NCBI RefSeq assembly: GCF_035917975.1
Contig: NZ_CP109130.1
Span: 5,270,001 to 5,334,000, forward strand
DNA: 64,000 nt
From: Streptosporangium sp. NBC_01756
Lineage (GTDB): Bacteria > Actinomycetota > Actinomycetes > Streptosporangiales > Streptosporangiaceae
Direction: 5' to 3'
Of the stretch, positions 1 to 12,900 are shown one piece after another; positions within the stretch are counted from its first letter, which is position 1, and the number at the start of each line of letters is the position of its first letter. Made by a program: the position numbers and the translations under genes. The notes below the pieces were generated by a model, which searched no databases, had not been told where the DNA came from, and saw only the letters and a program-made list of their open reading frames with translations.

Positions 1-591
1 GCGATAACCGGCGTCCTTCATCCGGTCCCAGGGCGACGCGCCGCCGGGGGAGTCGTGAGAGAAGGTGCCGCTCACGGCCATCTCCTCCGAGTGGATCCGG
101 GCCGACTTGATCAGCCGCCTGTCGACGCGGAGGGGGGCGCAGCCGTGTCGCCCGCGCTGGACGTTGGTGAGATTGATGACCTCCCGCTCCATCGGGGACA
201 GGGGGGTGGAGACCATCAGGGTGTTCTCCCCCTCCCTCCCGTTGAGGACGTAGCGGTGTTCGTCGTCGTCGGTGAACTCGTCGCCCGAGCGGTCCGGGTC
301 CCTGGTGGCGCGCGGCGTGACCTGCCGCCGGGCCGCCGTGGGGACCGGGGTGGGACGGGTGACCCGGGCGAGCGGCAGGCGCCGGCCGGGCAGACCGGCG
401 GCGGTTCCGGCGTCGGCCGCGGTCGTCGACGGCGCGGGCTTGGCCAGATAGATCTGGCCGGGGTCTTCCTCGCCGCGGCTCTGCCTGCCGATGAGGAACC
501 CGAGCAGCAGCACCGTCATCAGGCACGTGAACAGCCCCATGCGGCGCAGGCTGGTCCGCTGGGTAGGCCGGGGGTGGGGAAGCTGCCACAT
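1..591 (-). CDS. CAP/SCP-domain exported protein, 3' end outside the window
   Basis: The reverse strand reads continuously from an ATG at 591 to the window edge (197 codons, no stop), so the C-terminus is missing. Residues about 18-35 form one hydrophobic segment, either a signal peptide or an N-terminal anchor. A Pro/Thr/Arg-rich linker follows. From about residue 130 the sequence matches the start of a CAP (SCP/YkwD) domain: an [13 protein letters not shown] helix, a Cys, then HSEEMA and SGTFSHDSP, which supply the His/Glu pair and the second His typical of the family. Bacterial CAP proteins are secreted or envelope-bound and mostly of unknown activity. It is divergent from rplM. The family is clear; the function is open. 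Confidence 0.82.
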   Translation of the reverse strand, partial: MWQLPHPRPTQRTSLRRMGLFTCLMTVLLLGFLIGRQSRGEEDPGQIYLAKPAPSTTAADAGTAAGLPGRRLPLARVTRPTPVPTAARRQVTPRATRDPDRSGDEFTDDDEHRYVLNGREGENTLMVSTPLSPMEREVINLTNVQRGRHGCAPLRVDRRLIKSARIHSEEMAVSGTFSHDSPGGASPWDRMKDAGYR

Positions 592-744
592 ACCGCTGTC
601 AAAGATAGAGATGTTTGCAGTGGGGAAGAAGAGAATGTCGAGAACGTGTCGGAACCGTTCTGTGAAAGCCGAGTGCGCCGATTCCCATGCAGTCTCTTAT
701 CACCGGTAGACTGCCCACGGACACCGGCGGAGAGTCGCGTCGTT

Positions 745-774
745 TTGACCCATGCTCATCTGCGCCGGTATCCT
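745..774 (+). promoter_or_regulatory. Probable housekeeping promoter of the rplM operon
   Basis: TTGACC (745-750) and TATCCT (769-774) are separated by 18 bases, a near-consensus pair for the main sigma factor. The start site would lie near 781, giving a leader of about 170 bases before rplM. The 592-948 interval otherwise holds no gene; its left part must carry the promoter of the divergent CAP-domain gene, for which I see no convincing pair. Confidence 0.6.
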
Positions 775-948
775 GCTAGTTCGTTGTGTGCGAATTGGTC
801 TCCTCCGCAGACCGATACGCGGCGCGTCCGGCGTCATCTCCTGAATCAGGGAGACGGAAGGTCCGGGCTGTCGTGTGCCCGCACCTACCGACCACGTTGC
901 TGTCAGTTCCGACAGCGCCGAAGACGCGAGCAAAGAAGGCATACGACC

Positions 949-1392
949 GTGCGCACGTACACACCCAAGCCTGCCGAAGTCGAGCGTCAGTGGCACATCA
1001 TCGACGCCACCGACATCGTGCTTGGCCGGCTGGCCAGCCACGTCGCGATCCTGCTTCGCGGTAAGCACAAGCCGACCTTCGCCAACCATGTCGACACCGG
1101 TGACTTCGTCGTCATCATCAACGCCGACAAGGTCGCGCTGACCGGTAACAAGCTCGAGCAGAAGAAGGCGTACCGTCACTCGGGCTACCCCGGTGGTCTG
1201 CGTTCGGTGACCTACGGCGAGCTCATGGAGAAGCGCCCTGACCGTGCCGTCGAGAAGGCCGTCAAGGGCATGCTGCCCAAGAATGCTCTCGGTCGGAAGA
1301 TGATCAAGAAGCTCAAGGTCTACGCCGGCTCCGAGCACCCGCACCAGGCGCAGCAGCCGGTGCCCTTCGAGCTGACCCAGATCGCCCAGTAG
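949..1392 (+). CDS. rplM: 50S ribosomal protein L13
   Basis: A 147-residue protein of usual family length. It begins [20 protein letters not shown] and contains the L13 signatures [18 protein letters not shown] and the [11 protein letters not shown] loop. L13 binds 23S rRNA early in 50S assembly. The reading frame is open much further upstream, but the GTG at 949 is preceded by an AAGAAGG ribosome site at 933-939 and matches the known N-terminus. rpsI follows after 69 bases, the conserved L13-S9 pairing. Confidence 0.97.
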   Translation: MRTYTPKPAEVERQWHIIDATDIVLGRLASHVAILLRGKHKPTFANHVDTGDFVVIINADKVALTGNKLEQKKAYRHSGYPGGLRSVTYGELMEKRPDRAVEKAVKGMLPKNALGRKMIKKLKVYAGSEHPHQAQQPVPFELTQIAQ

Positions 1393-1461
1393 TCGCTAGC
1401 TGCTTATCGCCAGCAGCGTCGGCCGACGGCCGGCGCCGAGTAGGAAAGTTAGAGGAGAACC

Positions 1462-1980
1462 GTGGCTGAGCCCACCGGTGTCGAGACGCCCGTCGAGGGC
1501 GAGCAGGAGTACTCCCCGGAGGAGTTCCCCTCCGAGTACACCTCCGAGTCCACTGTCAGCGGCGAGGCCGCCGTCCGCAAGCCCATCACCACGGGCAACT
1601 CGTACGGCACGGGCCGCCGTAAGGAGTCCGTCGCCCGGGTGCGCATCGTTCCGGGCACCGGCAAGTGGACGATCAACGGCCGTCCGCTGGACGGCTACTT
1701 CCCGAACAAGGTCCACCAGCAGATCGTCAACGAGCCCTTCGTGGTCCTCGGTGCCGAGGACCAGTTCGACGTCATCGCCCGCATCAACGGCGGCGGCGTG
1801 ACCGGCCAGGCCGGTGCCCTGCGCATGGGCCTCGCCCGCGCGCTGACCATCCTGGACGTCGAGGTCAACCGCGCCCCGCTGAAGAAGGCCGGCTTCCTGA
1901 CCCGTGACGCCCGCGCCACCGAGCGCAAGAAGTACGGTCTCAAGAAGGCCCGCAAGGCTCCGCAGTACAGCAAGCGTTAA
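1462..1980 (+). CDS. rpsI: 30S ribosomal protein S9
   Basis: 172 residues from a GTG start, with an AGAGGAGAA ribosome site at about 1450-1458. The first 40 or so residues are an acidic extension rich in Glu, Ser and Pro, as in other high-GC actinomycetes. The conserved S9 body follows: [13 protein letters not shown], the YFPNKVHQ stretch, [19 protein letters not shown], and the basic tail ending KAPQYSKR that reaches the ribosomal P site. It is co-transcribed with rplM upstream and glmM one base downstream. Confidence 0.97.
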   Translation: MAEPTGVETPVEGEQEYSPEEFPSEYTSESTVSGEAAVRKPITTGNSYGTGRRKESVARVRIVPGTGKWTINGRPLDGYFPNKVHQQIVNEPFVVLGAEDQFDVIARINGGGVTGQAGALRMGLARALTILDVEVNRAPLKKAGFLTRDARATERKKYGLKKARKAPQYSKR

Positions 1981-1981
1981 G

Positions 1982-3337
1982 TTGGGGCGCCTTTTCGGCA
2001 CCGACGGGGTACGTGGGGTCGCGGGGAGCGACCTCACGGCCGAGCTCGCCATGGACCTGTCCGTGGCCGCGGCTCATGTCCTCGGCGATGCCGGGGCGTT
2101 CAACGACGGCGGCGGGCGGCATGGCCGCCCGATCGCCGTCGTGGGCCGGGACCCGCGGGCTTCAGGAGAATTCCTGGAGGCCGCTGTGGTCGCCGGCCTT
2201 GCGTCGTCTGGCGTGGACGTCCTCCGGCTCGGCGTGCTGCCCACCCCGGCGGTCGCTTACCTCACCACCGCTCTCAGAGCCGACATGGGCGTGATGATCT
2301 CCGCCTCCCACAATCCCGCCCCGGACAACGGGATCAAGTTCCTCACCCGCGGCGGCTACAAGCTGCCCGACTCGGTGGAGAGCGAGATCGAGCAGCGGCT
2401 CGGCGAGAAGTGGCAGCGTCCTGTCGGCGCTTCGGTCGGCCGCGTGCGCGAAGCGTACGGCGAGACCGACCGTTATGTGTCCCATGTGCTGTCCACCGTG
2501 TCCAACGGCCTGGACGGCCTGAATGTGGTCCTTGACTGCGCCCACGGCGCCGCCCACCTGGTGGCGCCCGAGGCATTGCGGAGGGCGGGGGCGACGGTGG
2601 AGACGATCGGGGCCCGCCCCGACGGTCTCAACATCAACGCCGAGGTCGGATCCACCCACCTCGACAAGCTCCAGCAGATCGTCGTCTCGCGCAACGCGGA
2701 CGTCGGAATCGCCTATGACGGTGACGCCGACCGCTGCCTGGCGGTCTCGCACACCGGCGAGGTGGTCGACGGCGACCAGATCATGGCCGTGCTCGCCACG
2801 GCGATGCACGCCGAGGGAAGACTGGCGAAAGACACGGTGGTCGCCACCGTCATGTCCAACCTGGGCTTCAAGATCGGCATGAGGAACGCCGGCATCGACG
2901 TGGTCGAGACCGCGGTGGGCGACCGCTACGTGCTGGAGGCCATGAAGGCCGGCGGCTACAACCTCGGTGGTGAGCAGTCCGGTCATGTCCTCATGCTCGA
3001 CCATGCCACCACCGGAGACGGTCTGCTGACCTCGCTGCAGTTGCTGGCGGTCGTGGCGCGTGCGGGCCGGCCGCTGGCGGAGCTGGCGTCGGTGATGACC
3101 CGGATGCCGCAGATCCTGATCAACGTCAAGGGCGTGGACCGGGCGAAGGCGTCGGTTCCGGAGCTGTCGGTCGCGGTCGCGGCGGCGGAGGCGGAGCTCG
3201 GGGAGACCGGCCGGGTGCTGATCCGGCCGAGTGGCACCGAGCCGATGATCCGGGTCATGGTCGAGGCCACCTCTGCCGAGCAGGCCGAGCTGATGGCGGA
3301 CCGGCTGGCCGAGGTCGTCCGCAGGTCCTGCGTCTGA
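1982..3337 (+). CDS. glmM: Phosphoglucosamine mutase
   Basis: Interconverts glucosamine-6-phosphate and glucosamine-1-phosphate on the route to UDP-GlcNAc and peptidoglycan. It is 451 residues from a TTG at 1982, read [15 protein letters not shown], the standard N-terminus; this TTG is one base after the rpsI stop, so translation is probably coupled. The phosphoserine motif MISASHNP puts the active serine near residue 109. The Mg-binding loop AYDGDADRC and the C-terminal phosphate-binding [11 protein letters not shown] are both present. No good ribosome site precedes the TTG, which fits re-initiation after S9. glmS, the preceding pathway step, lies about 19 kb downstream. Confidence 0.96.
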   Translation: MGRLFGTDGVRGVAGSDLTAELAMDLSVAAAHVLGDAGAFNDGGGRHGRPIAVVGRDPRASGEFLEAAVVAGLASSGVDVLRLGVLPTPAVAYLTTALRADMGVMISASHNPAPDNGIKFLTRGGYKLPDSVESEIEQRLGEKWQRPVGASVGRVREAYGETDRYVSHVLSTVSNGLDGLNVVLDCAHGAAHLVAPEALRRAGATVETIGARPDGLNINAEVGSTHLDKLQQIVVSRNADVGIAYDGDADRCLAVSHTGEVVDGDQIMAVLATAMHAEGRLAKDTVVATVMSNLGFKIGMRNAGIDVVETAVGDRYVLEAMKAGGYNLGGEQSGHVLMLDHATTGDGLLTSLQLLAVVARAGRPLAELASVMTRMPQILINVKGVDRAKASVPELSVAVAAAEAELGETGRVLIRPSGTEPMIRVMVEATSAEQAELMADRLAEVVRRSCV

Positions 3338-3342
3338 AACGG

Positions 3343-3397
3343 CGACCGCCCTCCTCCTGCCCGCCGCGTGCCGGGCAAGGGGAGGGCGGTCGTCGTT
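3343..3397 (+). terminator. Rho-independent-type terminator after glmM
   Basis: A perfect 12-bp stem (CGACCGCCCTCC at 3343-3354 against GGAGGGCGGTCG at 3381-3392) directly follows the glmM stop, with only a short T-containing tail (TCGTT). It closes the rplM-rpsI-glmM unit. Confidence 0.75.
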
Positions 3398-3910
3398 CAT
3401 CAGTCGGTCAATGTTCGAGGTTGAGCCACCGGGCGCCGGTCGGACTCGCACCGCCGCTTTCCGGCCCGTAGGGTCGTGCCCATCGCAGCGGACCATCGCG
3501 AGCCGTGTCGTTCGAGCGGGTTGAGAGTGGATTGTCCCCGCTGCCGTGCCGACGATCCGGCCGCCATTGCCGGATGGCGCACGCCCGGAGAAGCGCATCA
3601 TTTGACGCCACGCCGGTAATCCCCCGTCATTGACACTTTGAGTAGTTGATCAGACACTCTGAGTTGTTGTTGTGGATCTTTCTTTCGGGGATGCCACCGG
3701 CGACCAGAAGCGGGCTTCCTCTCCGAGGATTCCGCTGACGGACAAGTATCGAGGGATCGGCGTCGCTTTCGTTCATCGCCGCCCCTGTCCCCGCCTACGG
3801 TTCAGCCGAGGTGACGGATCCACCGATGCCTGATTCCGTCATGGGCGGGCACATGACCTTTCCCGCCTGTCTGAGCCGTGCGGTGGCGTCGCCATGCTTT
3901 GGGGGCGGCG
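3398..3910 (+). promoter_or_regulatory. Gene-free interval upstream of the giant gene, with a tandem repeat
   Basis: No convincing gene in 3398-3910. Two near-identical 17-base direct repeats, GACACTTTGAGTAGTTG (3632-3648) and GACACTCTGAGTTGTTG (3653-3669), start 21 bases apart (15 of 17 identical), which would present the same DNA face on successive turns. A TTGACA at 3630-3635 overlaps the first copy. This interval must carry the promoter of the giant surface-protein gene; a possible -10 is TACGGT at 3796-3801, without a good -35. Operator function is an inference. Confidence 0.4.
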
Positions 3911-6900
3911 ATGAGCGGGGATGTTCGCGCGGGCTCGCGATCCGGTCGGCGCGGCCTGCGCGCGCCCGGCGCGATGATCATCATGTCCCGGTACCGGCGG
4001 CCGATCGCCCGGCTCCTCGTGCTGGCCCTGGCCGGTTCGGCGCTGACCGGCACGTCGACCGTACTGGCGCCGGCCGCCGAGTCGGCGATCGGCACGCTCC
4101 TGTTCGACCAGCCGTTCCACAACAACACGGCCAACGGGGAGGGCGCCGTGGTACTGCCCGCGCTGCCGGCCGGTGCGACCGGGACGAACGCGGCCTGCCT
4201 GACCGCTGTTGGCAACAACAGCACCGGCGTGCTGCGCAGTTGCCCCACCGACCGGGACAGTCAGGGCAACGGCAAGCTGCGTCTGACGAACGCGACGACC
4301 AATCAGGCGGGCGGCGTCTTCGGCGCGGTCAGCGTGCCCACCTCACAGGGCCTGGACGTGACGTTCAACAGCTACCAGTACGGCGGGGGCAACGCCGACG
4401 GCATGGCCTTCGTACTGGCGGCGGTCAACCCCGCCAATCCCCAGTCCCCGGCCAACATCGGCCAACTGGGCGGCGGACTGGGCTACACCTCGACCGGCAG
4501 CCTCCCCGGTCTGGCCTACGGCTACCTCGGCATCGGCCTCGACGTCTTCGGAAACTACAGCACCACCACCTACCAGGGGAGTGGCTGCACGAACCCGGCC
4601 TACATCGGCAGTGGAGGCGTCAAGGTCGCCGGACAGGTCGTCGTGCGCGGGCCGGGCAACGGCACCGTCGGCTACTGCGCGATCAACAGCACGGCGTCCT
4701 CGACGACATCCCCCGCCCTCCCGCTGCGGGCGACCACCCGTACGGCCGTCCCAGTCCAGGTCGGCGTCAACCCCACCGGCTCGATCCTCACCACCGCCGC
4801 CGGCCTGACGATTCCGCCCCACAGCTACCGGGCCGTGGTCACCCTGGTGGGCGGCGCGACGAGGACCCTGACGGGCACGCTTCCGGCGGTCTCCGCAGGT
4901 CTTTACCCGGCGAGCTGGCTGAACGCCGACGGGACTCCCAAACAGCTCGCGTTCGGCTGGGTTGGCTCCACCGGAGCCGTGACCGACTTCCACGAGCTCG
5001 ACAACGCCAAGGTGCTCACGATCAGCCCGGTCCCCGAGCTGACCGTCGCGCAGACCAGTTACAACGCCGCGACGCTGCAGCCGGGCGATCCGGTGACCTA
5101 CACCGTCGTCGCCGGGGTCGCCGCGGGCCTGAACGAGACCGCGCCGATCTCGATGACCCAGACGCTACCGGCCGGGACCGTGGCCGCGGGCGCGTACGGC
5201 ACGGGGTGGGTCTGCGCGGCGCCGTCCGGGCGGTCCATCACCTGCACCAACAGCAACGGCCCGTTCACGGCCGGGGCGACGTTACCGCCGATCACCGTGG
5301 TGGGCATCGTCACCGGGACCGGCGTCACGCCGTCGCTGGTCCAGACCACGACCGTGGCCACGTCGTCGTCCGCCGACGCCAATCCCGGCTACTCGTCGGC
5401 GACGACGGTGGGAACGCTGCCGGCGACGCCTGGCGGCATCACCTTGAGCTCGACCATCGGCCCGATCGCCGGCGGTAACCCGGTGACCGTGAGCGGCACG
5501 AACATCTCCACCGCGACCGCGATCGAGATCGGCACCACCGCCCAGCAGACCAGCGGCACCCCCGTCGTCCTGCTGCCCTGCGTCTCCGGAGCCACCAGCG
5601 GGTGCTTCACCAACAACGGCGACGGCACGCTGACCATCCCGTCCATGCCGGCCCGGGCCACCAGCGCGACGGTGAGTTTCACCGTTGTCACGCAGGGTCT
5701 CGCCTCGGCCGCCACCTACATCTACGCGTCCGCGCCGGCGGCGCCGGCCACCCCCACCGCCACGGCGGGAGTGACCAGCGCCACGGTGACCTGGACGGCG
5801 CCGAGCAGCAACGGCAGTGCCATCACCGGCTACGTGGTGACCCCCTACATCAGCGGCGTGGCCCAGACACCGGTGGTCTTCGACGCCTCGACCACCGTCC
5901 GGACGCTGACCGGGCTGACCACCGCCGTGCCGTACACCTTCACGGTGGCGGCGGTGAACGCCTTCGGCACCGGGTCGCCCAGTACGGCGTCCAACGCGGT
6001 CACCCCCTACGCCGTCCCGGGCAAGCCGGTCATTACCGCGGCGACCGCGGGATCCGCGTCCGCGCTGCTCACCTGGACGGCGCCGAGCAGCAACGGCAGT
6101 GCCATCACCAGCTATGTCGTGACGCCCTACATCGCCGGTGTCGCGCAGTCGACCCAGACCTTCGCCAGCGCCGCGACCACCCAGAGCGTCACCGGTCTCA
6201 CCCCGGGGACCGCGTACACGTTCACCGTCACCGCCCGCAACCTCGCGGGCGCGGGCCCGCCGTCCGACCCCTCCTCCGCCGTGGTCCCCAACACGCTGCC
6301 CACCTTCACCTTCGCCGCGCCGCCGGCCGGTGAGGTGGGGGCGCCCTACAGCGTCCCGCTGACCGTGACCGGCGGTACCACGCCGTACGTCTGGTCGGTC
6401 AGCACGGGCAGCCTGCCGCCTGGGCTGACCCTGAACGCCGCCACCGGTGTGCTGTCGGGCACCCCGACGACCGCGGGCAGCTATTCCTTCACCGCACGGG
6501 TGACGGACGCCAGCAGCGCGACCACCACTCGGGCGGTCACCCTGGTCATCGCACCGCCACCGGTGCTGACCTTCGCGGCGCCGCCCGGCGGGGAGGTGAG
6601 CATCCCCTACAGCGTCTCGCTGACCGTGAGCGGCGGCACCGCGCCGTACGTCTGGTCGATCACCGCCGGTAGCCTCCCGCCCGGCCTCACCCTGAACACC
6701 GCCACCGGGGTGCTGTCGGGCACCCCGACGGCTGGAGGCGTCTTCTCCTTCTCCGTCAAGGTGCTCGACGCCCAGAACCAGAGCGACACCAGAACGGTGA
6801 ACCTGACGATCGCGGCGCTGCCGACGTTCACCTTCAACCCGCCGCCGTCCGGGCAGGCCGGGGTCGCCTACAGCGTCCCGCTGACCGTCACCGGAGGCGT

Positions 6901-9900
6901 CGCGCCCTACACGTGGTCGCTCAGCGCGGGCAGCCTGCCGCCGGGGCTGACCCTGAACACCGCCACCGGCGTGCTGTCGGGCACCCCGACCACGACAGGC
7001 AGCTATCCGGTCACCTTCCGGGTGGTGGACGCGAACGGCCTGGCCGACACCCGGGCGGCGACGCTGGTCATCACGGTCGGCCCCCTGGTCATCACCAAGA
7101 CGGCCGACGCCTCCTCGGCGGCTCCGGGCGGCACGGTCGGCTACACGGTCACCGTGCGCAACACCGGGTCGAGCGCGTTCACCGGCGTGACGGTGAACGA
7201 CGCGCTGGCGGGTGTCCTCGACGACGCGACGTACAACGGTAATGCGAGCGCGACCGCCGGCTCGGTGTCCTTCGCCACTCAGACGGTGACCTGGACCGGA
7301 AACGTGGCGGCCGGCGCAGTCGTGACCATCACCTACTCGGTCACGGTGAACAGCCCGGACACCGGCAACAAGGTGCTGACCAACGTGGTGACCTCGCCGA
7401 CGGTCGGCAGCACCTGCCCGGCCGGCGGCACCGACCCCCGGTGCACCGCCACGGTGACCGTCTCCGGGCTGTCCATCGTCAAGGCGGCCGGTGTCTCGAC
7501 GGCGACCCCCGGCCAGACGATCGGCTACACCGTCACGGTGACGAACAACGGCCAGACCCCGTACACCGGCGCGACGTTCACCGACTCGTTCGCCGGTCTG
7601 CTCGACGACGCGACGTACAACGCCGACGCCGTCGCGACGAGCGGTAATTTGTCGTACACCAGCCCCGGCCTGACCTGGACCGGTGACCTGGCGGTCGGTG
7701 CGAGCGCGACCATCACCTACTCGGCCACGGTGCGCAATCCCGCCACCGGGAATCGGACCATCGCCAACACGATCTCCTCGGCCACTCCCGGCAGTACCTG
7801 CCCGCCGGGGAATCCCGGCACGGGGTGCACCGCCACGGTCACGGTGCTGGTCCCCGCCCTGGCGATCAGCAGCAGCGCGGACGTGACCACCACGACACCC
7901 GGCTCGGTGGTCAACTACACGGTGACGGCCTCCAACACCGGGCAGACAGCGTATGTCGGAGCGAGCTTCACCACCTCCCTGGTGGGCACGCTGGACGATG
8001 CGACGGGCAACGGCGACCTCTCCGCGACGTCAGGCACCCTGGTCAACAACCTGAACGGCACCTTCACCTGGACCGGCGACCTGGCCATCGGCGCGACGGT
8101 CACCATCACCGGTTCGGTCACGGTGAAAAATCCCGACAACGGGAGCCGGGTGCTGACGACCTCCATCACGTCCGCCACGCCGGGGAACACCTGCCCGGCG
8201 GGCAACCAGGCCCCCGCGTGCTTCACCACCGTCACCGTCCTGATCCCCGGCCTGACGATCACCAAGGCGGCCGACGCGTCGACCACGACACCCGGGTCGG
8301 TGGTGAACTACACGGTCGCGGTCACCAACTCAGGGCAGACGCCCTACACGGGGGCCACGTTCGCCGATGCGCTGACCGGGGTGCTGGACGACGCGACGTA
8401 CAACGCGGACGCCGCCGCGACCAGCGGCTCGGTCGGCTTCGCCGGCTCCACCCTGACCTGGGCCGGTGACCTGGCGGTCGGCGCGACCGCGACGGTCAGC
8501 TACTCGGTCACCGTCGCCGACCCCGGCACCGGGGACAAAACACTGACCAACACGGTCACCTCGGCCACCACCGGCAGCAACTGCCCGACCGGCAGCGGCG
8601 ACACCCGATGCGCCGACAGCGTGACCGTCCTCGTCCCGCAGTTGACGATAACCGACGAGACCGATGTGTCCACCACGGTCCCGGGCGGCGTCGTCACCTA
8701 CACGCTCACGCTGGCCAACACCGGGCAGACCGCCTACACGGGGATCAGCGCCGAGTTCACCATCGCGGGCTTCCTCGACGACGCTACCTACAACGGCGAC
8801 ATCGTGACCAGTTCGGGCAGCATCGATGTGACCCCGGAAGGCGCGCTCCTGTGGACGGGGGACATCGCGGTCGGCGCGACGGTCACCATCGTCGGTTCGG
8901 TCACCGTCAACGACCCCGACACCGGGGACAAGACCCTGAGCACCTCCATCACGTCCGCCGCGCCCGGCAGCAGTTGCCCGGTCGTCGGCGCGACGGCGCC
9001 CGGCTGCTTCTCCGTCGTCACCGTCCTGGTCCCCGAGCTGACCCTGGAAATCACCGCCGACACCTTGACCGCCACGCCGGGCAGCACCGTCACCTACACG
9101 GTCACGGCCACCAACACCGGGGAGACCGCCTACACGGGCGCCCAGGTGACCGACCTGCTGGCCGAGGTCATCAACGACGCGGCCTACAACGGTGACGCGA
9201 CGGCGACGTCCGGCAGCGTGTCGTACACCAGCCCCAACCTGACCTGGACCGGTGACCTGGCGGTCGACGCGAGTGCGACGATCACCTACTCGGTCACCGT
9301 GAACGACCCCGCCCTCGGCGACAAGCGGATGACCAACACGTTGGTGTCGAGCACGCCCGGCAGCATCTGCCCGTCCGGGAGCACCGACACCCGCTGCACC
9401 GCGGTGGTGGACATCCTCGTGCCGGGGTTGACCGTGGCCAAGAGCGCGAACGCCACGACGACGACGCCGGGGGCGACCGTCGGCTACACGCTCACCGTCA
9501 CCAACGCGGGGCAGACGCCGTACACCGGCGCCACCGTCACCGACGCGCTGGCCGGGGTGCTGGACGACGCGGTCTACAACGGTGACGCGGCGGCGACGTC
9601 CGGCGGTGTGTCGTACACCAGTCCCACGCTGACCTGGACCGGTGACCTGGCGGTCGGGGCGAGCGCGACGATCACCTACACGGTCACCGTGAACAACCCC
9701 GACGCCGGCAACGCCCTGCTCACGAACACCGCCGTCTCGACCGCGACGGGGAGCAACTGCCAGAGCGGAAGCACCGACACCCGCTGCACCGTCTCCGTGC
9801 CGGTGGCGCGGCTGGTCATCGACCAGAGTTATACCGCGAGCACCGCGACACCGGGTTCGACGATCACTCTCAACGCCACGTTCACCAACACCGGCAATGT

Positions 9901-12900
9901 TCCCTACACCGGAATCACCATCTCCAGCCTCAGCGCCGGCACCATCGACGACGCCATTCCCAACGGGGACCAGACCGCCAGTTCGGGCACGCTCGTGCTC
10001 AGCGCCACGGCCATCACCTGGACCGGGAACATCCCCGTCGGGGGCGTCATCACGGTCACCGGCACCCTGACCGTGAAGAACCCCGACCCCGGGGACAAGA
10101 TCATCACCGGCACCCTGGTCTCGACCGCTCCCGGCAACAACTGCCCGTCCGGCGGCTCCGACCCCCGTTGCACGGCTCGGCTCGACGTGACCGTCCCCGG
10201 CCTGACGATCATCCAGACCGCCGACACCCCCGTCACAGTCCAGGGGGGCACCGTCGGATACACGGTCGTCGTCACCAACTCGGGACAGGCTCCGTACACC
10301 GGCGCGACGTTCACCAATGCCCTGGCGGGCCTGCTGGACGACGCGGTCTACAACGGCGACGCGACGGCGACGACCGGCACGGTCGGCTTCGCCGGGTCCA
10401 GCCTGACCTGGACCGGGAACCTGGCGGTCGGCGCGAGCGCCACGATCGCCTACACGGTCACGGTGCGCAACCCCGACCCCGGGGACAAGCTGCTGTCCGC
10501 CACCATCTCCTCTCCGACCACCGGCAGCAACTGTGCCCCGGCGAGCGGTAACACGCAGTGCACCAGCAACGTGATCGTGCTCGTCCCGGCGCTGACCATC
10601 ACCAAGACCGCCAGCCTTACGACGGCGGTGCCGGGGAGCCTGATCACCTACACGGTCACCGCCGTCAACACCGGCCAGCTCCCCTACACGGGGGCGACGT
10701 TCACCGACGCGCTGGCCGGGGTGCTGGACGACGCGGTCTACAACGGGGACGCGGCGGCGACGTCCGGCACAGTCGGCTTCGCCGGGTCCGATCTGACCTG
10801 GACCGGGGATCTCGCGCCCGGCGCAAGCACAACCGTCACCTACACGGCCACCGTCGACAATCCGGCGACCGGCGACCTGAGCCTGCAGAACGCGATCACC
10901 TCCACCACCTCGGGGAACAACTGCCCGTCCGGTGGGACGGACCCCCGCTGCAGCAACAGCATCCCGATCACGGATGCCACCACACTGACGTTCGACAAGG
11001 TCGCGAGCATCCCCTCGGTCGCGCAGGGCGAGACGGTCACCTACACCGTCACGATCAGCAACAGCGGGCTGACACCGTACGTCGACGCGACGTTCACCGA
11101 CTCCCTCACCGGCGTGCTGGACGACGCCACCTACAACAACGACGCCGCGGCCGGCACAGGAGACGTCACCTACACCGAACCCGAGCTGACCTGGACCGGG
11201 ACCGTCCCGGCCGAGGGGTCGACCACAGTTACCTACTCGGTGACAGCGAACACGCCGGACGTCGGCGACGGGATTCTCCCCAACATCTTGGTATCGGACT
11301 CGGCAGGCGGCAACTGTGCTACGGCGAGCACCGACCCACGCTGCACCACCGTGGTGACCCTGGCGCGCCTGGCCATCGTGAACACGTCCGACTCGCCGAC
11401 CTACCTCCCCGGCGAGGTGGTGCACTACACCACGGTGATGACCAACACGGGGCAGACACCGTACACCGGGATCAGCGTCCTGTTCGCCGGGACCGGCGGC
11501 GTCGACGACACCGTCCCCAACGGGGATCAGAGCGCCACCTCCGGGTTGTTGTCACTGGGCCTCGACGGGCTCACCTGGACCGGTAGCATCCCCGTCGGTG
11601 GGAGTGTCACGCTGACCGGCAGCGTCACGGTGAACAACCCCGACCTGGGCGACAGGGTGATCCCCCTCACCTCGGTCTCCACGGCGCAGGGCAGTCCCTG
11701 CCTGGTAGAGACCGACCCTGGGTGCACCCTCACCGTCACCGTGCTGATCCCCGAACTGGCGGTCACCAAGGTCGCAGACCGGACGGCGGTGGTTCCGGGA
11801 GGCGCGGTGGCCTACACGGTCACGATCGCCAACACCGGGGAGGCCCCTTACACCGGCGCAACCGTGACCGACGATCTGGCGGGCGTGCTGAACGAGGCGA
11901 CCTACAACGGTGACGTGGCGGCGACGAGCGGCACAGCCGGCGTCACCGGCACCACGCTGACCTGGACCGGCGACCTGGCGGTGGACGAGACAGCGACCGT
12001 CTCCTACTCCGTCACCGCCGGCAGCGCCGGCACCGGCGGCAAGCTGCTGAGCAACGTGGTCTCGTCCACCGAGGCGGGCAGCACCTGCCCGCCCGCCAGC
12101 GGGAACACGGCGTGCTCCGCGAAGGTCGTCATCCTCACCCCGATCCTGACGATCGTCAAGACATCCAGCGCCGCGTCGACCACGCCCGGTGGGACGGTCA
12201 CCTACACGGTGACCGCCACCAACACCGGCCAGGTCCCGTTCGCCGCGGCGAACTTCACCGACGCGCTGGCCGGGGTGCTGGACGACGCCGCCTACAACGG
12301 CGACGTGTCCGCCACCCGCGGCACCGCCACCTTCGGCAGTCAGGCGGTGAGCTGGAGCGGCGCCCTCAACCCGGGCCAGGCCGCCGTCATCACCTACAGC
12401 GTCACAGTCGCCACTCCGGGCACCGGCGACCAACGGCTGATCAACACCGTCACCTCCACCACCTCGGGCACCACCTGCCCGGTCGGCGGGACCGACTCCC
12501 GGTGCGCCAAGGAGGTCCCGGTCGCCAGGATCACCATCACGAATGTGACGGGCGTCAGCACGGCCATCCCGACCGGGGTGGTCGGCTACACGATCACGGT
12601 CACGAACACCGGGCAGGTGCCGTACACCAGCGTCGTCCTGAACGGCCTGCTCGCCGCGGTCCTGGACGACGCGACCCCCAACGGCGACGGAGTGGTCTCG
12701 GCAGGCAGCTTCACCCTCGTCCCGGAGAACGCCGCAGTGCGGTGGGTGCTTCCCCTCGCGGTCGGCGCCACCGCCACCGCCACCTTCTCGGTCACAGTGC
12801 GCAACCCCGATCCGGGTAACAAGACCATGAGAGCCGTCGTCACCTCGGACGCGCCGGGGAACAACTGCCCCGTCGGGAGCACCGACCCGACCTGCGTCTC

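Noticed and set aside
55-948. Upstream extension of the rplM frame to base 55
   Set aside because: Covers the antisense of the CAP gene and the rplM promoter; L13 starts at 949.
2162-3601. Minus-strand frame of 479 codons over glmM
   Set aside because: Antisense to glmM; its protein is His/Arg-rich with no motif, a typical high-GC shadow.
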